This document shows, in pieces, positions 52,303-60,829 of a DNA stretch of 64,000 bases. The position numbers were made by a program, and so were the translations under genes. Origin of the DNA: Clostridium sp. 12(A) (GTDB lineage: Bacteria > Bacillota > Clostridia > Lachnospirales > Lachnospiraceae); the NCBI GenBank assembly GCA_000526575.1, contig JAGI01000002.1, forward strand, positions 1,922,001 to 1,986,000, given 5' to 3'. How positions within the stretch are numbered: the stretch's first letter is position 1; every line of letters begins with the position of its first letter. The notes under the pieces were generated by a model. It made no database searches. It was not told the origin of the DNA and worked only from the letters and a program-made list of their open reading frames with translations.

Positions 52303-52887
52303 TTATTTTCGTTCCACAATTTCATCTATGATCCCATAATCCTTGGCTTCCTGGGCCGTCATATAATGATCCCGGTCCGTATCCCGGTCAATCTCTTCTA
52401 TGGTATGCCCTGTATTTTCTGCCATGATCCGGTTAAGCTTAAGCTTATCTGATTCCAGCTTTCTCGTAAAAATAGAGATATCCGTTGCTTTTCCTCCGAT
52501 GTTCTGTACCGCCACCTGATGAATCATGATTTCAGCATTGGGAAGAGCAAACCGCTTTCCCTTTGTTCCTCCTGCCAGAAGAAATGCACCGTAGCTTGCT
52601 GCAAAGCCAAGACAAATGGTTGACACATCACATTTGATGTGTCTCATGGTATCGTAAATGGCAAAGCCTGCTGTGACCGAACCGCCTGGGCAGTTAATAT
52701 AAAAGGATATATCCTTAGATGGATCCTCTGCCTCCAGAAAAAGAAGCTGGGCGACGATAAGTCTGGCCGATTCGTCACTGACCTCTTCTCCTAAAAAGAT
52801 GATCCGCTCCTTTAACAGGCGGGAAAAGATATCATAGCTCCGTTCTCCTGCCGACGTTCTCTCAATGACATAGGGTACAAAACTCAT
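52303..52887 (-). CDS. ClpP-family serine protease (probable second ClpP)
   Basis: About 194 residues with the ClpP triad Ser98 ([11 protein letters not shown]), His123 (MIHQ) and Asp169 ([10 protein letters not shown]). Around the active site the usual ASMGA is ASYGA, and the handle region ([13 protein letters not shown]) differs from main-line ClpP, suggesting an accessory paralogue. There is no tig or clpX gene beside it. The ATG overlaps the stop of an AraC-type HTH gene as ATGA, an unusual translational coupling. Confidence 0.88.
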   Translation of the reverse strand: MSFVPYVIERTSAGERSYDIFSRLLKERIIFLGEEVSDESARLIVAQLLFLEAEDPSKDISFYINCPGGSVTAGFAIYDTMRHIKCDVSTICLGFAASYGAFLLAGGTKGKRFALPNAEIMIHQVAVQNIGGKATDISIFTRKLESDKLKLNRIMAENTGHTIEEIDRDTDRDHYMTAQEAKDYGIIDEIVERK

Positions 52888-53285
52888 GCTGCACACCTCC
52901 AGGTTCCTGTTTGTCTGGATACAACCTCAACCCTTCTAAGCTCCTTGCAGATTCCTCTTTCTCTGTACGTCTTTGGCGTACATCCGTATTCCTTTTTAAA
53001 GGCCAGAGAGAATGCCTGCTGGGACTGATAGGATGCCTCCAGGGCAATGTCAGCAATTGTTTTTTCTTCTTCCATAACAAGCTTTTTAGCAGCCTCTGAA
53101 AGCCTTCGTTCCTTAATATAGCGGTGCAGGGTACAGCCGGTCACTTCACAAAACATGCGATTTAGATGAAACCGGGAATATCCGGCTCTCTTTGCAATAG
53201 TCTCCAGATCCAGTCCTTCCTCCAAAGACAATTGGGCTTCCACATATTCAATTACATTTTTAACGGTCCTTTTCTTACCTTCCAT
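52884..53285 (-). CDS. Stand-alone AraC-type helix-turn-helix protein
   Basis: About 133 residues comprising only the two HTH motifs of the AraC family: [19 protein letters not shown], then [20 protein letters not shown] with [13 protein letters not shown]. No sensor domain. The ATG at 53285 has GGAGGTG 5 bases upstream; a longer frame would run over the promoter at 53311. It overlaps the ClpP gene by 4 bases. Similar to SoxS/MarA-type small regulators in design, so it may be controlled by its level, perhaps through ClpP. Confidence 0.85.
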   Translation of the reverse strand: MEGKKRTVKNVIEYVEAQLSLEEGLDLETIAKRAGYSRFHLNRMFCEVTGCTLHRYIKERRLSEAAKKLVMEEEKTIADIALEASYQSQQAFSLAFKKEYGCTPKTYRERGICKELRRVEVVSRQTGTWRCAA

Positions 53286-53310
53286 GTTCCACCTCCATCT
53301 TATGCCTCTC

Positions 53311-53339
53311 ATTATATCAGCCAATAAATTTTTTGTCTT
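53311..53339 (-). promoter_or_regulatory. Sigma-A promoter of the HTH-ClpP operon
   Basis: Minus strand AAGACA (53339-53334), 17 bases, TATAAT (53316-53311), 26 bases before the HTH start codon. Confidence 0.75.
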
Positions 53340-53440
53340 AATAAAAAATGCGGTTATTTTCAGCTTTTTTCCATAAAATAGTTGGATATGATCCATCATT
53401 TAAACTGGATAGAGAGAAAATTCATCAAAAGGGTCTTAAT

Positions 53441-53459
53441 AATAGTAAATCCTACTATT
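53441..53459. promoter_or_regulatory. Inverted repeat upstream of the flavodiiron gene
   Basis: AATAGTA-N5-TACTATT, 7-bp perfect arms, 16 bases upstream of the -35 at 53475. A candidate binding site for an oxygen or peroxide regulator, not matched to a known box. Confidence 0.4.
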
Positions 53460-53474
53460 TTTGTAGAAAAAACA

Positions 53475-53503
53475 ATGACATTTCCTTTGAAATATAGTAT
53501 ACT
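53475..53503 (+). promoter_or_regulatory. Sigma-A promoter of the flavodiiron gene
   Basis: ATGACA (53475-53480), 17 bases, TATACT (53498-53503), 45 bases before the start codon. Confidence 0.7.
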
Positions 53504-53548
53504 TTTAAGTGACAAGATATATCGAACGAAAGAAAGGAAGGCTGCAAC

Positions 53549-54748
53549 ATGTATTGTGTAAAAAAAATCAACGACGATCTATTCTGGGTCGGGGGAAGTG
53601 ACCGCCGTCTGGCTCTGTTCGAAAATGCTTACCCGATTCCAAGAGGGATTTCCTATAATTCTTATGTCCTGCTTGACGAAAAGACGGTTCTTTTTGATAC
53701 CGTTGACCGTGCCATTACCGGACAATTTTTGGAAAATGTGGAAGCTGTGCTTGATGGAAGGGATTTGGATTATATTATTGTCAATCATATGGAGCCAGAT
53801 CACTGTGCTACCTTAGGAGAGATTGTAAGAAGATATCCAGATGTAAAGGTCGTATGCAATGCAAAGACCGTTCCCATCATTAACCAGTTTTATGAATTCG
53901 GTGTTGATTCCAGAGCAATTATTGTAAAGGAAGGAGATACCTTAAGTACCGGTAAGCATAACTTTACCTTTTATCTGGCTCCCATGGTCCATTGGCCGGA
54001 GGTTATGGTTACTTTTGATACAACAGATAAGATCCTTTTTTCAGCCGATGCCTTCGGTACCTTTGGCGCGATGAACGGGAATTTATTTGCAGATGAATTG
54101 AATTTTGAGCGGGACTGGCTTGATGATTCCAGAAGATATTATTCCAATATCGTAGGCAAATACGGTCCGTCTGCCATGACGCTATTAAAGAAGGTAGCGC
54201 CACTTGACATTCAGATTCTCTGCCCGCTTCACGGTCCGGTCTGGCGCTCCGACATCAACTGGTACGTGGATAAGTACTTGACCTGGAGCAGCTATGAGCC
54301 AGAGGATAAGGCCGTTATGATTGTTTATGGTTCCATTTACGGCAACACAGAGAATGCTGCTAATATCCTTGCAAGCCGTCTGGCAGACAGAGGCGTGAAG
54401 AACATTGTTGTTTATGACGTATCCGTCACACATGCCTCAATTCTCATTTCAGAAGCGTTCCGGTGCAGTCATCTGGTATTTGCCTCTGCCACCTATAACA
54501 GCGGTATTTTCAGCAACATGGAGCACCTTCTCATGGATATGAAGGCCCATAACGTGCAGAACCGTACCGTAGCTCTTATGGAGAATGGTACCTGGGGTAT
54601 TACAGCAGGGAAAAAGATGGCTGAAATCATCTCCGGCATGAAAAATATGACCATTCTTGATGATATGGTCACCATCAAATCTTCCGTCAAAGAAGATCAG
54701 CTTGTGGACATCGCAGCTCTTGCTGATGCCATTGTAAAGACCTTATAA
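53549..54748 (+). CDS. Flavodiiron protein (FprA, A-type flavoprotein)
   Basis: A 399-residue cytoplasmic enzyme reducing O2 to water (or NO to N2O). The N-terminal metallo-beta-lactamase-like domain has iron ligands H80, E82, D84, H85 (NHMEPDHC), VHWPE, SADAFG and LHGPVW. The C-terminal flavodoxin domain binds FMN (IVYGSIYGNTENAA). No fused rubredoxin, so electrons come from a separate donor. Plus-strand single gene, with AAAGGAAGG before the ATG. It protects an anaerobe from oxygen. Confidence 0.94.
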   Translation: MYCVKKINDDLFWVGGSDRRLALFENAYPIPRGISYNSYVLLDEKTVLFDTVDRAITGQFLENVEAVLDGRDLDYIIVNHMEPDHCATLGEIVRRYPDVKVVCNAKTVPIINQFYEFGVDSRAIIVKEGDTLSTGKHNFTFYLAPMVHWPEVMVTFDTTDKILFSADAFGTFGAMNGNLFADELNFERDWLDDSRRYYSNIVGKYGPSAMTLLKKVAPLDIQILCPLHGPVWRSDINWYVDKYLTWSSYEPEDKAVMIVYGSIYGNTENAANILASRLADRGVKNIVVYDVSVTHASILISEAFRCSHLVFASATYNSGIFSNMEHLLMDMKAHNVQNRTVALMENGTWGITAGKKMAEIISGMKNMTILDDMVTIKSSVKEDQLVDIAALADAIVKTL

Positions 54749-54760
54749 TTCTTAACATAC

Positions 54761-54812
54761 AAAAATCCCTCCCAGGATACAGCTCATTTAAGCTGTTCCC
54801 AGGAGGGTTTTT
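54761..54812. terminator. Bidirectional terminator between the flavodiiron gene and agrB
   Basis: A-run, CCCTCC..GGAGGG and ACAGCT..AGCTGT paired arms, T-run: a long imperfect hairpin with A/T tails usable on both strands. The last codons of agrB and its stop lie inside it. Confidence 0.75.
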
Positions 54813-55368
54813 GATTTCTTATCTTTTGAAGCACCAGTAAGAATGCAGCGGCATAGATTCCCCATATGATGAGACCTCCAATGTTTATGTAATGAATCAT
54901 AGTAAATATCATACAGCCTGTATTTGCCAGAATCAGGATAATTCTTGCTTTTTTCCTGTAGTATATCTTTTCTACCTCATCCAGTCTCTTATTCTCATTA
55001 TCAGCCGGGCTTAAGAAAAAAATAATACCGTCGCATAAGGCCAATAATCCCCACAACAAGAACTGATTGATTTCCATCTGAGATAACAAAAGAATGATTG
55101 AAATGTAACAGCAGGAAAACAGATAACATCCTGTTTTTGTCTTTGCATGATATCCCCCTGCACTTCTTCTTAATGGTATGAATACGCATCCAATCAGGAT
55201 TAACTCCGGGACCAAATGAAAGCATATTGCAATCCATAAATATGAAATACAATGAGCGATCTTTAAGATCAGACACTCCATTCCAAATTTATAAAGCTCT
55301 CCATCTTCCTCCGAAATAATCTGATGGAATACCAGCTTTTTGGTAAACCATATTTCCCATGGTATCAT
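54784..55368 (-). CDS. agrB: AgrB-family peptide-processing membrane protease
   Basis: A 194-residue membrane protein with about six hydrophobic segments. The AgrB signature LRRSAGGYHAKTKTGC carries catalytic His74 and Cys81. It cuts the AgrD precursor and forms the thiolactone ring of the signal peptide. It lies 12 bases downstream of agrD. The matching sensor and regulator are encoded 4 kb away on the same strand. Confidence 0.93.
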   Translation of the reverse strand: MIPWEIWFTKKLVFHQIISEEDGELYKFGMECLILKIAHCISYLWIAICFHLVPELILIGCVFIPLRRSAGGYHAKTKTGCYLFSCCYISIILLLSQMEINQFLLWGLLALCDGIIFFLSPADNENKRLDEVEKIYYRKKARIILILANTGCMIFTMIHYINIGGLIIWGIYAAAFLLVLQKIRNQKPSWEQLK

Positions 55369-55380
55369 CCGGAAATCACC

Positions 55381-55527
55381 TTAAAATTTTCTTAGTTTCT
55401 TTGCATTTTCAGGTAGTTTTGGCTGGTAGCCAATGAAAAAACAGGAACTGTTTGCTTCTGTTTTTGCAGAACTTAAGATTACTTTTGATGCCAGTTTGAG
55501 TGACAATTTCTTTAACTCATCCTTCAT
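55381..55527 (-). CDS. agrD: AgrD cyclic-peptide signal precursor
   Basis: A 48-residue peptide. Its amphipathic N-terminus (MKDELKKLSLKLASKVILSS) is followed by the signal core SSCFFIGYQPKLPE and a charged tail. By analogy with known AgrD, a thiolactone from Cys29 to about Gly33 is likely, with cutting before the YQPKLPE recognition part. The exact ends are inferred, not shown. The ATG has GGAGG 7 bases upstream and lies 96 bases after ctfB. A longer frame lacks a ribosome site. Confidence 0.9.
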   Translation of the reverse strand: MKDELKKLSLKLASKVILSSAKTEANSSCFFIGYQPKLPENAKKLRKF

Positions 55528-55598
55528 TTTGACGCCTCCATTCTTTTTTCTTATTAAGAATATATGACTTCTTCCCAGCATTATTCAAAACCTAATAC

Positions 55599-55610
55599 AA
55601 TCTTAAGATT
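55599..55610. promoter_or_regulatory. Palindrome in the ctfB-agrD gap
   Basis: AATCTTAAGATT, a perfect 12-base palindrome with the TTAAG core common in AgrA-type sites. No good -35/-10 pair was found here, so agrDB may be read from the acetone operon or from a weak local promoter. Confidence 0.3.
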
Positions 55611-55623
55611 TTGACCGTGTATC

Positions 55624-56280
55624 TTAAACTTCAATGACTTTTAGACTGGGAGAAATGATCAAAGGAGCTTCTGTCTGATTTTTTACATCTTCTACAGAAA
55701 TACCAGGAGCAATTTCCTTTAACACCAGACCTTCATCTGGTATAACATCAATAACTGCCATATCTGTCACAATGGTCTTAGCCACATGAGCTGCAGTGAG
55801 AGGAAGTCTGCATTTACGAAGTATCTTCGGTGATCCGTTCTTATTGACGTGCTCCATAGCCAGAATGACTTTTTTGGCGCCTACCACCAGATCCATGGCT
55901 CCGCCCATTCCCGGTACCTTTTTGCCTGGAATCATCCAGTTGGCAACATTTCCTTCTGAATCAACCTCCAGTGCTCCTAACACCGTAACATCCACGTGGC
56001 CTCCCCGTATGATGCTAAAGGAGAACGAGCTGTCAAAGAAGCTGGCCCCCTTTACCGTGGTCACGTAATTTCCACCTGCATCAATACAGTTAGGGCTCTC
56101 ATTCCCCTCTCCGGCATTTGGTCCAACGCCAAGGATTCCATTTTCCGCTTCCAGCATGATATGAACATCTTCCGGTATGTAATTTGCCACCATGGTAGGC
56201 ATTCCTATCCCAAGGTTGACGACATCACCATCTTTTAATTCCTTTGCAACTCGTTTCGCAATAAATTCTCTCTTATCCAT
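55624..56280 (-). CDS. ctfB: Acetoacetyl-CoA:acetate/butyrate CoA-transferase, subunit B
   Basis: A 218-residue class I CoA-transferase beta subunit with catalytic Glu46 in LEAENGILGVGP. With subunit A it moves CoA from acetoacetyl-CoA to acetate or butyrate, freeing acetoacetate for the decarboxylase encoded upstream. Its ATG overlaps the ctfA stop by one base (TAATG), so the subunits are made 1:1. Confidence 0.9.
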   Translation of the reverse strand: MDKREFIAKRVAKELKDGDVVNLGIGMPTMVANYIPEDVHIMLEAENGILGVGPNAGEGNESPNCIDAGGNYVTTVKGASFFDSSFSFSIIRGGHVDVTVLGALEVDSEGNVANWMIPGKKVPGMGGAMDLVVGAKKVILAMEHVNKNGSPKILRKCRLPLTAAHVAKTIVTDMAVIDVIPDEGLVLKEIAPGISVEDVKNQTEAPLIISPSLKVIEV

Positions 56281-56939
56281 TATAATCCCACCTTTACGAT
56301 TGCATTTACAAAGATTCCAGGAACATTGATATGATTCGGCTCCAGCGTACCTGTCTTTACCACCTCATCTACTTCAGCAACTACATAATCAGCCGCAGTA
56401 GCCATGACAATATTAAAATTACGGGAGGAACCTCTGATGATTAGGTTTCCTTCTTCATCGGCCTTTTCTGCTTTTATAAAGGCCACATTTGCCTTTAAGG
56501 GCATCTCAAGAAGATATTCTTTTCCCTCAATCTCCAGCTTCTTTTTTCCTTCCTCCACTACGGTACCTACACCAACAGGAGTTAAAACACCTCCAAGTCC
56601 TGCACCGCCGGAACGGATTTTCTCTGCCAGGGTTCCCTGAGGAAACAGCTTTACTTCTGCTTCTCCTGTCATAAGAAGTCTTCCTGTCTCCGGATTGGCG
56701 CCGATATAGGAAGCAAAGATACGGCTGACTCTTCCGCTTTTCACCAGCTGATAGATGGATAATTCTTTGGTTCCTGTATCATTGGATATGATGGTCAAAT
56801 CCTTGGCTGGATTGGTGTTTAACAGAGTGTTCACCAGATGCTCCGGATGGCCTCCTGCCAAAAATCCGCCCACCATAATGGCATCTCCGTCTTTTACTTT
56901 TTCTACTGCTTCTCTGGCTGTCATCAATTTACTTTTCAT
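56280..56939 (-). CDS. ctfA: Acetoacetyl-CoA:acetate/butyrate CoA-transferase, subunit A
   Basis: A 219-residue alpha subunit with the GGFLAGGHPEHLVNTL motif near residue 24 and GGAGLGGVLTPVGVGT in the middle. It pairs with CtfB. It lies 13 bases after the acetoacetate decarboxylase gene, the usual acetone cluster. Relatives include butyrate- and acetate-acetoacetate transferases; the adc neighbour supports acetone production. Confidence 0.9.
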   Translation of the reverse strand: MKSKLMTAREAVEKVKDGDAIMVGGFLAGGHPEHLVNTLLNTNPAKDLTIISNDTGTKELSIYQLVKSGRVSRIFASYIGANPETGRLLMTGEAEVKLFPQGTLAEKIRSGGAGLGGVLTPVGVGTVVEEGKKKLEIEGKEYLLEMPLKANVAFIKAEKADEEGNLIIRGSSRNFNIVMATAADYVVAEVDEVVKTGTLEPNHINVPGIFVNAIVKVGL

Positions 56940-56952
56940 GATCGATACCTCC

Positions 56953-57699
56953 TTAGCTTTCTTCTAAGTAATCATACATAACGCTTCCATAGGGAAGGGT
57001 CAAATCTGCGATAAAATGCTTTCCTTCCAGGCATTTCTTTATGGGAAGGTCTGCGACCGGTGCATTGACATGAGGCGTCAGGCTTAGTCTTGCAGGCCCT
57101 GACCAGGCACCTTTCACTGTAATGTCTTCCAGTTCATAGGATACCAGCTGAGCAATCTTAGGACTTCCGTCCACGTCGGGAATCAGCTTTAAGTTCACCT
57201 GGGTCTTTCCTATGGTTTTAGCAACTGCCTGATGATCAAGTGTGTTATATTTAAAGGGCATAGTTCCCATAGCCACCAAAACGTTATTATAAATCAGAGT
57301 ACCGGTTAGGGTTTCTGTTTCCTCAACCTTTAGAGAGGGGTGACCCCATTTTTTAGGAAATCCCCAGATTTCCCGGCCTCCAAGAATGGCGGGACCATTG
57401 TTTAAATACATCTGAGAAATAAAGTTACAAGGTTCTCCGTGATAGAGGCAGGGAATGACGACTCCGCTTTCTTCGTAGGAACCTAAACCTGAGGAATCCG
57501 GCATTTTAATCCATTCATAGACCACTGTATTGCTCCCGTTCGGCTCCAGAGGCTCCGGAACAGCCTGGCGTATGGTTTCCGGGTCGGATTCATAGGTAAC
57601 GGTAAAGAATTCACGGTTTATGAACCGGCAGGGGGGACGGCCGTAGCTGGCACTTGCAGCCGGCATGGATTGTAAGGCTAAAATATCTTCTTTCTTCAT
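56953..57699 (-). CDS. adc: Acetoacetate decarboxylase
   Basis: About 248 residues. The Schiff-base lysine motif REIWGFPKKWGHP places Lys116/Lys117 as in Clostridium acetobutylicum Adc, and the length agrees with that enzyme. It turns acetoacetate into acetone and CO2, drawing CtfAB forward. The ATG at 57699 is 8 bases after AAAGGA; another ATG at 57705 is too close to the site. It lies between thl and ctfA. Confidence 0.95.
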   Translation of the reverse strand: MKKEDILALQSMPAASASYGRPPCRFINREFFTVTYESDPETIRQAVPEPLEPNGSNTVVYEWIKMPDSSGLGSYEESGVVIPCLYHGEPCNFISQMYLNNGPAILGGREIWGFPKKWGHPSLKVEETETLTGTLIYNNVLVAMGTMPFKYNTLDHQAVAKTIGKTQVNLKLIPDVDGSPKIAQLVSYELEDITVKGAWSGPARLSLTPHVNAPVADLPIKKCLEGKHFIADLTLPYGSVMYDYLEES

Positions 57700-57729
57700 A
57701 CACATCTTCCTTTCTTTGTATTATGTATG

Positions 57730-58914
57730 TTAAATGGCGGCGTTTTCTACCAGCATGGCAATTCCCATGCCTCCTCCGATACATAAGGAAGCAACTCCAT
57801 AATGAGCGGATCTGCGCGTCATTTCATGAATGAGAGTGACCAGTATTCTGGCTCCGCTGGCCCCTAAGGGATGGCCGATTGCAATGGCTCCTCCATTGAC
57901 ATTGATTTTTGATGCGGGTATTTCCAGTTCTCTTGTGGCAGCCACAGACTGAGAAGCAAATGCTTCATTGATTTCAAAAAGGTCAATATCCCCTACGGTA
58001 AGTCCCTGTTTTTTCAGTAAGGTGTCTACTGCCTTTAGTGGTCCCATTCCCATGTATGCAGGATCAAGCCCCACCAGGGAATACCCCTTAATATAAGCTG
58101 CCGGTTTTAACCCATGCTCCCTGCATGCCTCGTCTGATGCTACAAGCATGGCTGCTGCGCCATCACTGATGGGGGAGGCATTACCAGCTGTGACAGTTCC
58201 ATCTGGCCGGAATACAGTTCTTAAGGTGGATAGCTTTTCTTTTGTGGTATCCACTCTCACGTGCTCATCTTCGTTAAAGAGGATTTCTTCCTTCTTCTTT
58301 TTGACGGTTACTGGTACGATTTCTCCGTCAAATACGTGATTCTTCTGTGCTTCTGCTGCTTTTTTATTGCTCTCATAAGCAAATTCATCCTGTTCCTGTC
58401 TTGTTACGTGATATTTTTCAGCCACATTTTCGGCGGTAAGACCCATATGATAATCGTTAATGGCACAGGTAAGGCCATCTCCCACCAGGCTATCTACCAG
58501 CTCACCGCTTCCAAGACGGTATCCGTTTCTTGCATTTCTCAAAAGGTAGGGAGCATTGCTCATATTCTCCATTCCACCTGCCAACATTATGCTCCCCTGT
58601 TCTGCCAGGATGGAATTGTAAGCAAGAGCTACTGCATGAAGGCCGGAGCCGCACACGGTATTGATGGTTGATGCCGGTACATTCACTGGGATTCCTGCTT
58701 TTATTGCAGCCTGACGGGCCGGGTTCTGACCATTGCCAGCCTGAAGGACATTGCCCATATATACTTCATTAATGAAAGAACTATTTACATTGCTTTGATT
58801 CAAACACGCTTTTATAACGGTTGAACCGAGTTCCGTGGCACTTAGGGTGGAAAGGGTACCATTAAAGGATCCAACTGCAGTTCTTAAAGGACTTACTAAC
58901 GCTATTTTTTTCAT
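57730..58914 (-). CDS. thl: Acetyl-CoA C-acetyltransferase (thiolase)
   Basis: About 394 residues of the biosynthetic thiolase type: acylated Cys88 (NTVCGSGLH), NEAFASQS, GAIAIGHPLGASGAR and the second catalytic Cys in ASLCIGGGMG. It condenses two acetyl-CoA to acetoacetyl-CoA, the first step toward acetone or butyrate. First gene of the acetone operon; start ATG 58914 is preferred over 58920 on spacing from AAAGGA. Confidence 0.95.
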   Translation of the reverse strand: MKKIALVSPLRTAVGSFNGTLSTLSATELGSTVIKACLNQSNVNSSFINEVYMGNVLQAGNGQNPARQAAIKAGIPVNVPASTINTVCGSGLHAVALAYNSILAEQGSIMLAGGMENMSNAPYLLRNARNGYRLGSGELVDSLVGDGLTCAINDYHMGLTAENVAEKYHVTRQEQDEFAYESNKKAAEAQKNHVFDGEIVPVTVKKKKEEILFNEDEHVRVDTTKEKLSTLRTVFRPDGTVTAGNASPISDGAAAMLVASDEACREHGLKPAAYIKGYSLVGLDPAYMGMGPLKAVDTLLKKQGLTVGDIDLFEINEAFASQSVAATRELEIPASKINVNGGAIAIGHPLGASGARILVTLIHEMTRRSAHYGVASLCIGGGMGIAMLVENAAI

Positions 58915-59054
58915 AATCATTCATTCCTTTCATTTATTCGTTTGTCAGTTACCAAGATGAAACAATGATTTCAAATGTGAGACTTCGATTCAAAAATAAG
59001 TGATGTAGAATAGTTATTTTTGCTCCTTTCTGTTGTGGATTGAATTACAAACGT

Positions 59055-59084
59055 ATTTTAACTACTCTTAAAGTTTGATTTCAA
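59055..59084 (-). promoter_or_regulatory. Possible promoter of the acetone operon
   Basis: Minus strand TTGAAA, 18 bases, TAAAAT, about 140 bases before the thl start. The leader is long. No clear Spo0A box (TGTCGAA) or LytTR direct repeat was found at it. Confidence 0.4.
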
Positions 59085-59131
59085 TACAAGTGGCATAACT
59101 TACAGTTTTTGTTGTATGACTGACAGAAAAA

Positions 59132-59154
59132 GGAGCATATAAAGCATCTGCTCC
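59132..59154 (-). terminator. Terminator upstream of the acetone operon
   Basis: Stem GGAGCA / TGCTCC with an 11-base loop and five T's on the minus strand. It would separate transcripts from agrCA and the gap region from the thl operon. Confidence 0.65.
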
Positions 59155-59510
59155 CTAAAATTTTGATTTTAAGTTCTTAACAATAAATTGGAATCATATA
59201 CTAAAAATCGGCCTGATATGCTCCGGATTTTGATTCTATATAGCTATCATTAAACCCTAAGCATATGATTCAGTCTGGGGAATGGGAAACCTTTTTTATG
59301 TTTTCCCATGGACGAACTAAAAGGAAGAATAATTAAGAACATTGACTATGAGAATTGTAAATTGAATCTTTGTTGCATCAAATTTCACAAATTTTTAAAA
59401 CACAAATAAGCCCTGTCATTATTGAGATCAGGGCTGACGTTAGGGAATCTTCCACAAATAGTGACAGGTTGAAAGCTCTTTAAAATCATTCATAAGAATG
59501 AAATCCTGTG

Positions 59511-60821
59511 TTACAAATTAAAAATAATTTTACAGCTGAATTTTTTATTTACTTCCTCTAAAACCATGCTGCCATCATACTTTTTTATGATATTTTCTAC
59601 ATTAAGCAGACCGATACCATGATTTTTACCCTTTCTTGATACGGGCTTTCCCAGATACCACTTTTCAATGGGCATGGTACGGTTGGTGATGTTAATAACA
59701 ATGAATTCATTGTATTTGTCCAGCTTCATATCTATGAATCTGTTGTTCGGTACCATGTCGCACGCCTCGATTGCATTATCCAGCAGATTTCCAAAAACAG
59801 TGGTAACTTCTATGGGTTCCATAAAGCTAAGATCAACAGCCCCGATTTCTAAGTTAAATTCAATGGAATGAAGGCAAGCTATTCGTTTCTTATCATTGAG
59901 CAATACGTTTAAGATTGGGTTGTTGGTGTAATCCTCCAGGGAGAGAGGCATGAGCATCTGACCGATTTCCCTGGCATAGGTTATAGCCGTATCATGTTCC
60001 TTTGCCTCATACAGGGATTCAATCAGGTTCAAATGTTTATTGACATCATGGAGAATTTTAATGGATTCATTGTATTTCTCTTCCTGGTCTTCGTAGAACT
60101 CATATTGAAGGGTTGACTGCTGCTCCAAAAGCTTTAGTTTTATCTTTAGCTGGCTGTTTTCCTCCACGAATCTGGCAAAATAAGAAAAATAAAGATCTGC
60201 AATCAAAATGCACCCCATATTAACGAGAATCAATATGTGGTCTTTCTGGCTGTTTACCTTGGATATGACAAGAAAGATAACAGCTAAATTGGCTATACTG
60301 TATAAGATAACAATAATTTCGATGAGACATTGGGTCCTGTTAAACGTCCGGCCTGCTTCTTCTTTCCAAAGCTTTGCTATGATCTGATAATAAGAAATCA
60401 GTACAAACAATTTGGAAAAGGTGATTTCCATGCTTTTGGCCATAATTGGCTCTACGTTATGTATTTGAAACTTCCAAAAGATATAGTCTAAAACTTCAAC
60501 ACCAACTGCCTCGCATATGGATAGAATTAATATTAGTACGGTAACATCTACTAACCGGTGTATCACCTTTTTATTGATATGATGAAACAGCAAAAGATTT
60601 ACAGTGCCAGGAAGAACGATCCAGCTTAAGATATTTATGATGGGATTATTTAATAAGTTAAGACATACAAGGGCAATAAATACCCCTGTTTTTACAAAGA
60701 AATATAGGCAACGCTTTTGATAGATTCGCTCATTTCTTTCTTCTATGAATTGAAATACAATAACAATGTTGACCAGACATGAAATGATGGATCCATATAT
60801 AAAAATAATGTAACTTTCCAT
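59511..60821 (-). CDS. agrC: AgrC-like sensor histidine kinase (GHKL type)
   Basis: A 436-residue membrane kinase. Six or so N-terminal spans (about 1-205) form the peptide-binding part, followed by a coiled segment, the phospho-acceptor His region (ILHDVNKHLNLIESLY), N-box NLLDNAIEAC and G-box GIGLLNVENIIKKYDG. It lies 8 bases downstream of agrA. It should sense the cyclic peptide made from the agrD/agrB genes 4 kb away. Confidence 0.92.
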   Translation of the reverse strand: MESYIIFIYGSIISCLVNIVIVFQFIEERNERIYQKRCLYFFVKTGVFIALVCLNLLNNPIINILSWIVLPGTVNLLLFHHINKKVIHRLVDVTVLILILSICEAVGVEVLDYIFWKFQIHNVEPIMAKSMEITFSKLFVLISYYQIIAKLWKEEAGRTFNRTQCLIEIIVILYSIANLAVIFLVISKVNSQKDHILILVNMGCILIADLYFSYFARFVEENSQLKIKLKLLEQQSTLQYEFYEDQEEKYNESIKILHDVNKHLNLIESLYEAKEHDTAITYAREIGQMLMPLSLEDYTNNPILNVLLNDKKRIACLHSIEFNLEIGAVDLSFMEPIEVTTVFGNLLDNAIEACDMVPNNRFIDMKLDKYNEFIVINITNRTMPIEKWYLGKPVSRKGKNHGIGLLNVENIIKKYDGSMVLEEVNKKFSCKIIFNL

Positions 60822-60829
60822 CTCTTCTC

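Larger units (their letters stand above)
58915..59510 (-). other. 590-base non-coding gap between agrC and thl with several hairpins
   Basis: No credible gene. On the minus strand there are four inverted repeats: TCATTC/GAATGA at 59486-59501, AGCCCTG/CAGGGCT at 59409-59435, ATGGGAAA/TTTCCCAT at 59282-59309, and GGAGCA/TGCTCC with five T's at 59132-59154. A possible thl promoter follows, TTGAAA (59084-59079), 18 bases, TAAAAT (59060-59055). The segment could encode an Agr-linked regulatory RNA or simply be a long structured trailer and leader. Confidence 0.5.

Noticed and set aside
59308-59409. Plus-strand frame of 33 codons (starts MDELKGRIIKN) in the agrC-thl gap
   Set aside because: No ribosome site, start codon inside a hairpin arm, low complexity and AT-rich; likely chance.
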